Origin: an uncultured Brevundimonas sp.
GTDB lineage: Bacteria > Pseudomonadota > Alphaproteobacteria > Caulobacterales > Caulobacteraceae
Length of the DNA stretch: 17,803 nucleotides
Assembly: GCF_943913055.1 (NCBI RefSeq)
Contig: NZ_CALTWS010000030.1
Span: 1 to 17,803 of the forward strand
Reading direction: 5' to 3'
Shown here: positions 13,611 through 17,803 of the stretch, piece by piece
How positions within the stretch are numbered: position 1 is the first letter of the stretch
How the letters are laid out: the number at the start of each line of letters is the position of its first letter
Notes under the pieces: generated by a model
What the model saw: the letters and a program-made list of their open reading frames with translations, nothing else
Databases searched by the model: none
What the model was told of the DNA's origin: nothing
Position numbers and translations under genes: made by a program

Positions 13611-14330
13611 CTACTTCCGGTTCATTGCGACTAGAAAGACTTCCGCGCTGTCTTTGCGGCTGGACGAGGGCTTGACGTATTTGACCGTCTCGAACTCGGC
13701 CCGTAGCCGGGCCAGAACGCCGCCCGCATCCCCGCCCTGGAAGTTTTTCGACACGAAATGCCCGCCGGGCTTCAGGGTGCGTATGGCGAAGTCGGCGGCG
13801 ATCTCGATCAGGGCGATGATCTTCAGGTGGTCGGTCTGGCGGTGGCCGACGGTGTTGTGGGCCATGTCGGACAGGACGACATCGGGCCGTCCGCCCAGCA
13901 GGTCGATCATCTGCTGATCCACCCCCGGATGGGTGAAATCGGCCTGGACCAGTTCGGCCCCCGGGATCGGCTCGATCATCAGGAGGTCGACCCCGACCAC
14001 CGACCTGGCCCCCTTCTTCAGCGCGACCTGCACCCAGCCGCCCGGCGCGGCCCCCAGGTCGATGACCCGGCTGCCCGGCTTGATCAGGCGGAACCGCTCG
14101 TCGATTTCCAGCAGCTTGAAAGCCGCGCGGCTGCGCCAGCCCTCGGCCCGGGCGCGCTCGGACCATTTGTCCGACAGCTGGCGCTTGATCCACTGCTGGC
14201 TGGACATCGACTTGGTGTCCGCCGTCTTCATCTTGGTGCCCATGCCCCGTCCGGCCGCCGTGCCGCCCGACGGAGGGCGGACCATGCGGCGGCGCTCTGG
14301 CGCGGGAGGGGTCTTTTCGTCGTCACTCAT
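13611..14330 (-). CDS. rlmE: 23S rRNA (uridine-2'-O)-methyltransferase RlmE (FtsJ/RrmJ)
   Basis: Methylates U2552 (E. coli numbering) in the A-loop of 23S rRNA using SAM. 239 residues: a basic, poorly conserved N-terminal extension (about 1-40, PPAPERRRMVRPPSGG...) and then the FtsJ Rossmann fold. Visible motifs: SRAAFKLLEID with K72, SAM site VIDLGAAPGGW (89-99), D155 in LSDMAHN, K195 in FVSKNFQGG and E230 in RKDSAEVFLV; these correspond to the K-D-K-E tetrad K38, D124, K164 and E199 of E. coli. The N-terminal 30 residues are an extra compared with E. coli. ATG 14330 is preceded directly by GGAAGG with no spacing, so a later start (such as M16 or M30) or leaderless initiation is possible. 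Divergent from the cyclophilin gene. Confidence 0.95.
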   Translation of the reverse strand: MSDDEKTPPAPERRRMVRPPSGGTAAGRGMGTKMKTADTKSMSSQQWIKRQLSDKWSERARAEGWRSRAAFKLLEIDERFRLIKPGSRVIDLGAAPGGWVQVALKKGARSVVGVDLLMIEPIPGAELVQADFTHPGVDQQMIDLLGGRPDVVLSDMAHNTVGHRQTDHLKIIALIEIAADFAIRTLKPGGHFVSKNFQGGDAGGVLARLRAEFETVKYVKPSSSRKDSAEVFLVAMNRK

Positions 14331-14400
14331 CCTTCCCACATAGCCGGGACGGCCTTCACGGGCTATGACCCCCGCCAGATTCAACACATGGAGCGCGCCG
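14331..14400. promoter_or_regulatory. Divergent promoter region rlmE / cyclophilin with inverted GGCTATG boxes
   Basis: CATAGCC (14339-14345) and GGCTATG (14361-14367) are an inverted repeat 15 bp apart, so each strand reads GGCTATG toward its own gene, resembling the Caulobacter-type -10 GCTANAWC. On the minus strand TATGTG is six bases from the rlmE ATG; on the plus strand the box is about 33 bp before ATG 14401, which has GGAG at -11. No strong -35 was found for either. Confidence 0.35.
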
Positions 14401-14865
14401 ATGGCCGACGAAACCCTGACTTTCAAACTCGACACCGGCGACGGCGAAGACCGCAATGTCGTGATCAAGCTGCGTCCCGACCTGGCGCCGAACCACGTCG
14501 CCCGTATCACCGAACTGGCGCGTGAAGGCTTCTATGATGGCGTGGTCTTCCACCGCGTCATCGCCGGCTTCATGGCCCAGGGCGGCGATCCGACCGGCAC
14601 GGGCACCTCGGGCTCCAAGAAGCCCAACCTGAAGCAGGAGTTCTCGCGCGAGCGTCACGCCCGCGGCGTCTGCTCCATGGCCCGCACCAGCGACCCGAAC
14701 AGCGCCAACAGCCAGTTCTTCATTTGCCTGGACGACGCCAGCTTCCTGGACGGCCAGTACACCGTCTGGGGCGAAGTGATCGAAGGCATGGAACACGTCG
14801 ACGCCCTGCCCAAAGGCGAACCGCCCCGCAATCCGGGCAAGATCGTCACCGCCACGGTGGCCTGA
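14401..14865 (+). CDS. Cyclophilin-type peptidyl-prolyl cis-trans isomerase
   Basis: Catalyses proline isomerisation during protein folding; no signal peptide, so cytoplasmic. 154 residues, typical of small bacterial cyclophilins. Motifs: FYDGVVFHRVIAGFMAQGGDPTGTG (about 44-68) with the catalytic Arg in FHRV, SMARTSDPNSANSQFFI (about 98-114) and FLDGQYTVWGEVIEGMEHVD with the Trp of the cyclosporin site. I chose ATG 14401 with GGAG upstream; a start 12 codons earlier is possible but adds no conserved residues. One small difference is CSMARTS where many have LSMART. It shares a terminator with the convergent RNase D gene. Confidence 0.95.
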   Translation: MADETLTFKLDTGDGEDRNVVIKLRPDLAPNHVARITELAREGFYDGVVFHRVIAGFMAQGGDPTGTGTSGSKKPNLKQEFSRERHARGVCSMARTSDPNSANSQFFICLDDASFLDGQYTVWGEVIEGMEHVDALPKGEPPRNPGKIVTATVA

Positions 14866-14870
14866 TACCG

Positions 14871-14900
14871 AAAGGGCCGCTCGAACGAGCGGCCCTTTTT
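14871..14900. terminator. Shared convergent terminator between the cyclophilin and RNase D genes
   Basis: AAAGGGCCGCTC (14871-14882), loop GAAC, GAGCGGCCCTTT (14887-14898), then two more T's: a perfect 12-bp stem with a T-run on the plus strand. On the minus strand the same stem is followed by only three T's, so it should also stop RNase D transcripts, less strongly. It fills the 35-nt gap between the two stop codons. Confidence 0.92.
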
Positions 14901-16049
14901 CTATTCGATCTCCACGACCTCGACCCTCGGCCCGTTGAGCACCAGCGCGATCTCGCCCCGTTTCAGCTTCAGCGCATCTTCACCGAACAGCTGCCGACGC
15001 CAACCCTTGAGCGCATCCACGTCCGCCTGATCGTCCAGGGCGATCTTCTCCAGATCCGCGACATTGGCCAACAGCTTGGTCGCCACCCCGGCATTGTCGC
15101 TCTTGGCTTTGAGCAGCACCTTCAGCAGTTCAACCACCGAGGGCGGTGCGGGCTGGTTGTGGCCGGGACGCTCCAGCTTGGGCGCATGCGCCTCCGGATC
15201 AGCCAGCACCCGCTTTAGCTCGGCACACAGTTCCAGACCGAGGCGCGAGGCCCCGAATCCCTTGGGCACGGAACGCAGGCGGTTGAAGGCTTCGGGGTCT
15301 GTCGGCCCCTGCGCCGCGATCTCGTCGATCGCTTCGTCCTTCAGGATACGGCCGCGCGGCTGGTCCCGTTCCTGTGCCGCCCGCTCGCGCCAGACGGCGG
15401 TGGCCACGAAGGCGGCCAGGTATTTGGCCGAGAACTTCTTGGGCTTGAGCCGCTTCCAGGCCTTCTCGGGCGTGGTGTCGTAGAGGTCCGGATCGGTCAG
15501 ATCCTCCATCTCGGCCATGACCCAGTCCAGCCGCCCCTCCTTGACCAGCCTGTCGCGCAGCTTGGGATACAGCGCCGCGAGGTGGGTCACGTCGCCCAGG
15601 GCATAGGTCAGCTGGGCGTCCGATAGCGGGCGCCGGGCCCAGTCGGTGAAGCGGCTGCCCTTGTCCACGTCCTGACGCAGCATCTGGCGGACAAGCGCCT
15701 CATAGGAGACCTGATCGCCGAACCCGGCCGCCATGCCCGCCACCTGGGTGTCGAACATCGGCTTGGGCATGGCCCCCAGCTTGACGAAGATTTCCGTATC
15801 CTGACGCGCGGCATGGAAGACCTTCAGGATGGTCGGATCGCGCAGCAGATCGAGGAACGGCTCCAGATCGATGCCCTCGGCCAGCGGATCGATGATGCCG
15901 GCGTCGGTGCTGGAAGCAGCCTGGATCAGGCACAGCTTGGGCCAATAGGTCGTTTCCCGCATGAACTCGGTGTCGACCGTGATGAAGGGGGCTGTGGCCA
16001 GCTTCGCACAGAAGTCGCGCAAAGCCTCGGTGGTGGTGATTGGCGTCAT
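14901..16049 (-). CDS. rnd: Ribonuclease D
   Basis: 3'-5' exoribonuclease that trims the 3' ends of tRNA and other stable RNA precursors. 382 residues, usual length. The DEDDy exonuclease domain has D26 and E28 (ITVDTEFMRE), D84 (HAARQDTEIF) and Y149/D153 (QLTYALGDVTHL). The HRDC domain follows at about 205-285 (VATAVWRERAAQERDQPRGRILKDEAI...), and a second helical domain ends the protein. ATG 16049 fits the family start; the frame is open further with no conserved sequence. There is no ribosome site, and GCTATAGC (16063-16056) ends six bases before the ATG, so a leaderless mRNA is possible. Divergent from purM. Confidence 0.96.
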   Translation of the reverse strand: MTPITTTEALRDFCAKLATAPFITVDTEFMRETTYWPKLCLIQAASSTDAGIIDPLAEGIDLEPFLDLLRDPTILKVFHAARQDTEIFVKLGAMPKPMFDTQVAGMAAGFGDQVSYEALVRQMLRQDVDKGSRFTDWARRPLSDAQLTYALGDVTHLAALYPKLRDRLVKEGRLDWVMAEMEDLTDPDLYDTTPEKAWKRLKPKKFSAKYLAAFVATAVWRERAAQERDQPRGRILKDEAIDEIAAQGPTDPEAFNRLRSVPKGFGASRLGLELCAELKRVLADPEAHAPKLERPGHNQPAPPSVVELLKVLLKAKSDNAGVATKLLANVADLEKIALDDQADVDALKGWRRQLFGEDALKLKRGEIALVLNGPRVEVVEIE

Positions 16050-16130
16050 TCCGATGCTATAGCCCCGCGCGATACGGTTGTGGCAAGAGCCGCGACACAT
16101 TTCCGCCTCTCTGATTCAGGCCCGTGACCC

Positions 16131-17168
16131 ATGAGCGACACCCCGAACCCGCTGAAGAATGGCCTGACCTATGCCGATGCTGGCGTGGACATCGATGCGG
16201 GCGAGCGGCTGGTGGACGCCATCAAGCCCTTGGCGAAATCGACGCGTAGGCCGGGCGCGGAGGCCTCTCTGGGCGGTTTCGGGGCCCTGTTCGATCTGAA
16301 GGCGGCGGGGTTCGAGGACCCGCTGATCGTCGCTACCACCGACGGTGTCGGCACCAAGTTGAAGATCGCCATCGAGACCGGGCGCCATGACGGCGTCGGC
16401 ATCGACCTGGTCGCCATGTGCGTCAACGACCTGCTGGCCCAGGGAGCCGAGCCCCTGCTGTTCCTCGACTATTATGCGACGGGCCAGCTCGATATCGACG
16501 CCGCCCGCCGCGTGGTGACCGGGATCGCCGAAGGGTGCCGCCAGGCCGGATGCGCCCTCGTCGGCGGCGAGACGGCCGAAATGCCGGGCATGTATTCCGG
16601 TGGCGACTACGATCTTGCGGGGTTCTCGCTCGGTGCCGTCGAGCGCGGCCATGCCCTGCCCTATCTGGATCGCCAGGCGGCAGGCGACATCATCATCGGC
16701 CTGGCCTCGTCCGGCCCACACTCCAACGGCTATTCCCTGATCCGCAAGGTGGTCGAAAAGTCTGGCCTGTCGTGGGGTGACGACGCCCCCTTCGCCAAGG
16801 ACCGCACCCTGGCCCAGGCCCTGATGGAGCCGACCCGCATCTATGTGAAGCCCGTCCTGCCGCTGATGAAGGCAGGCCTGATCAAGGGCGCGGCCCACAT
16901 CACCGGCGGCGGGCTGATCGAGAATCCGCCGCGCTGCATCGCCCAAGGGCTGCAGGCCTCGTTCGACTGGGACGCCTGGCCCATGCCGCAGGTCTTCCAG
17001 TGGATGGGCCAGGTCGGCGGCATTTCCGACCACGAACTGCGTCGGACCTTCAACTGCGGCGTCGGCTTCATGCTGGTCGTCGCGCCCGAGAATGCCGAGC
17101 CGGTTCTGGAGGCCCTGCTGAACGCGGGGGAGGTCGCCTTCGTCTGCGGTCAGCTTCAGGCGGTCTGA
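16131..17168 (+). CDS. purM: Phosphoribosylformylglycinamidine cyclo-ligase (AIR synthetase)
   Basis: Closes the imidazole ring: FGAM + ATP gives AIR, the fifth step of de novo purine synthesis. 345 residues, the standard length. Family signatures: LTYADAGVDIDAGERLVDAI near the N-terminus, GGFGALFDL, the ATP-site motif ATTDGVGTKLKIA (about 68-80), VAMCVNDLLAQGAEPLLFLDYYA, GCALVGGETAEMPGMY, ASSGPHSNGYSLIR and HITGGGLIENPPR. The ATG at 16131 is the family start. purN follows after 6 nt on the same strand. The upstream 80 nt shared with RNase D contains no promoter I can name. Confidence 0.98.
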   Translation: MSDTPNPLKNGLTYADAGVDIDAGERLVDAIKPLAKSTRRPGAEASLGGFGALFDLKAAGFEDPLIVATTDGVGTKLKIAIETGRHDGVGIDLVAMCVNDLLAQGAEPLLFLDYYATGQLDIDAARRVVTGIAEGCRQAGCALVGGETAEMPGMYSGGDYDLAGFSLGAVERGHALPYLDRQAAGDIIIGLASSGPHSNGYSLIRKVVEKSGLSWGDDAPFAKDRTLAQALMEPTRIYVKPVLPLMKAGLIKGAAHITGGGLIENPPRCIAQGLQASFDWDAWPMPQVFQWMGQVGGISDHELRRTFNCGVGFMLVVAPENAEPVLEALLNAGEVAFVCGQLQAV

Positions 17169-17174
17169 TCGACC

Positions 17175-17768
17175 GTGACGTCTACCGCTGACAGGGTCCG
17201 CGTCGCTGTCCTGATCTCGGGCACCGGCTCCAACATGGCCGCCCTGATCGACGAGGGGCAGAAGGCGGGTGCGTCCTTTGAGGTGGTGCTGGTCGTGGCC
17301 AATCGTCCCCATGCCGGCGGCTTGGCGATCGCCGAGGCCAAAGGGGTGACGGCCGTCGCGATCGATCACCAGCCTTTCGGAGCGGATCGCGCCGCCCATG
17401 AAGCCGAAATCCAGCGCCTGCTGGTTGAGCACGACGTACAGCTTGTCGCCCTGGCCGGCTACATGCGCATCCTGACCCCCGGCTTCGTCCAGAGCTGGCG
17501 GGGCCGGATGATCAATATCCACCCCAGCCTGCTGCCGCTCTATCCCGGCCTGGACACCCACGCCCGCGCCATTGCAGCGGGAGACACCCAGGGCGGCTGC
17601 ACCGTGCATCAGGTGACCAAAGGCGTCGATGAAGGCGAAATTCTGGGCCAGTCCGCCGTGCCGATCCTGCCCGATGACACCCCCGACAGCCTAGCGCAGC
17701 GGGTGCTTGAGGCCGAGCATCGGCTGTATCCGCAGGTGCTGTCTGAGCTGTGCCGGACGCTGATCTAA
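17175..17768 (+). CDS. purN: Phosphoribosylglycinamide formyltransferase (GAR transformylase)
   Basis: Transfers formyl from 10-formyl-tetrahydrofolate to GAR, the third step of purine synthesis. 197 residues from a GTG six nt after the purM stop. The N-terminal phosphate loop reads VLISGTGSNMAALID (12-26). Catalytic residues are N114 and H116 (MINIHPSLLP) and D152 (KGVDEGEILGQ), matching N106, H108 and D144 of the E. coli enzyme with a constant offset of 8. It is probably translated with purM as a two-gene unit. Confidence 0.97.
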   Translation: MTSTADRVRVAVLISGTGSNMAALIDEGQKAGASFEVVLVVANRPHAGGLAIAEAKGVTAVAIDHQPFGADRAAHEAEIQRLLVEHDVQLVALAGYMRILTPGFVQSWRGRMINIHPSLLPLYPGLDTHARAIAAGDTQGGCTVHQVTKGVDEGEILGQSAVPILPDDTPDSLAQRVLEAEHRLYPQVLSELCRTLI

Positions 17769-17783
17769 CGACGCCTCGGACAG

Positions 17784-17803
17784 CAAAAAGCCCCGGAGAT
17801 CGG
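17784..17803. terminator. Probable part of a terminator at the window edge
   Basis: CAAAAAGCCCCGGAGATCGG, 17 bases after the purN stop, looks like the A-rich side and first arm of a hairpin whose second arm (GGGGC plus T-run) would lie beyond the window. It cannot be confirmed from here. Confidence 0.35.

Noticed and set aside
16116..17609. 497-codon frame antisense to purM-purN
   Set aside because: Opposite-strand shadow of two unmistakable enzymes; low-complexity Gly/Gln/His/Asp composition.

Overview
The window is high-GC alphaproteobacterial DNA. The core genes (guaB, guaA, rsmB, rlmE, RNase D, purM, purN and a cyclophilin), the alphaproteobacterial style of RsmB and RNase D, and the Caulobacter-like promoter and start signals suggest Caulobacterales, most likely a Brevundimonas-like organism. 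The order and genus are inferences from gene content; no 16S or other marker lies in the window.

Layout. Positions 1-6185 hold a heavy-metal resistance cluster. On the minus strand, in order of transcription, are a small CDF-type cation transporter (5702-5025), a secreted His/Cys-rich small protein (4894-4541), and a czcC-czcB-czcA tripartite efflux operon (4482 to beyond position 1; czcA is cut by the window edge). A MerR-family metal sensor (5757-6185) is divergent from the transporter. The 54 bp between them hold a 9-3-9 palindrome inside a promoter with the long 19-bp spacer typical of MerR control. Both divergent genes look leaderless. Positions 6281-7781 hold an AlpA-type excisionase/regulator and a complete tyrosine integrase whose 3' ends overlap. 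Positions 7782-8070 are non-coding and contain repeats that could be recombination sites, then a strong terminator. I read 1 to about 8070 as the right end of a mobile metal-resistance island inserted at the 3' end of guaA, a known kind of insertion site. The other end lies outside the window.

Positions 8071-12906 hold a tight minus-strand purine/translation operon: guaB, a MAPEG-family membrane protein, rsmB and guaA, with an 11-nt gap and then overlapping stop and start codons. IMP dehydrogenase and GMP synthetase carry out the two steps from IMP to GMP. RsmB carries an unusual Pro/Ala-rich insertion with a palindrome in its DNA. Upstream and divergent is a tandem DUF2061 membrane protein with a His-rich linker (13038-13607). 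It meets rlmE (14330-13611) tail to tail with 3 nt between them. Divergent from rlmE is a cyclophilin peptidyl-prolyl isomerase (14401-14865), which shares one strong hairpin terminator with the convergent RNase D gene (16049-14901). Finally purM-purN (16131-17768), two steps of de novo purine synthesis, run out of the window on the plus strand.

The genes form two functional groups: imported Zn/Cd/Co-type metal defence (sense, pump across the inner membrane, then expel across both membranes) and native purine synthesis with RNA modification and processing. I saw no tRNA, rRNA, CRISPR array or insertion sequence.
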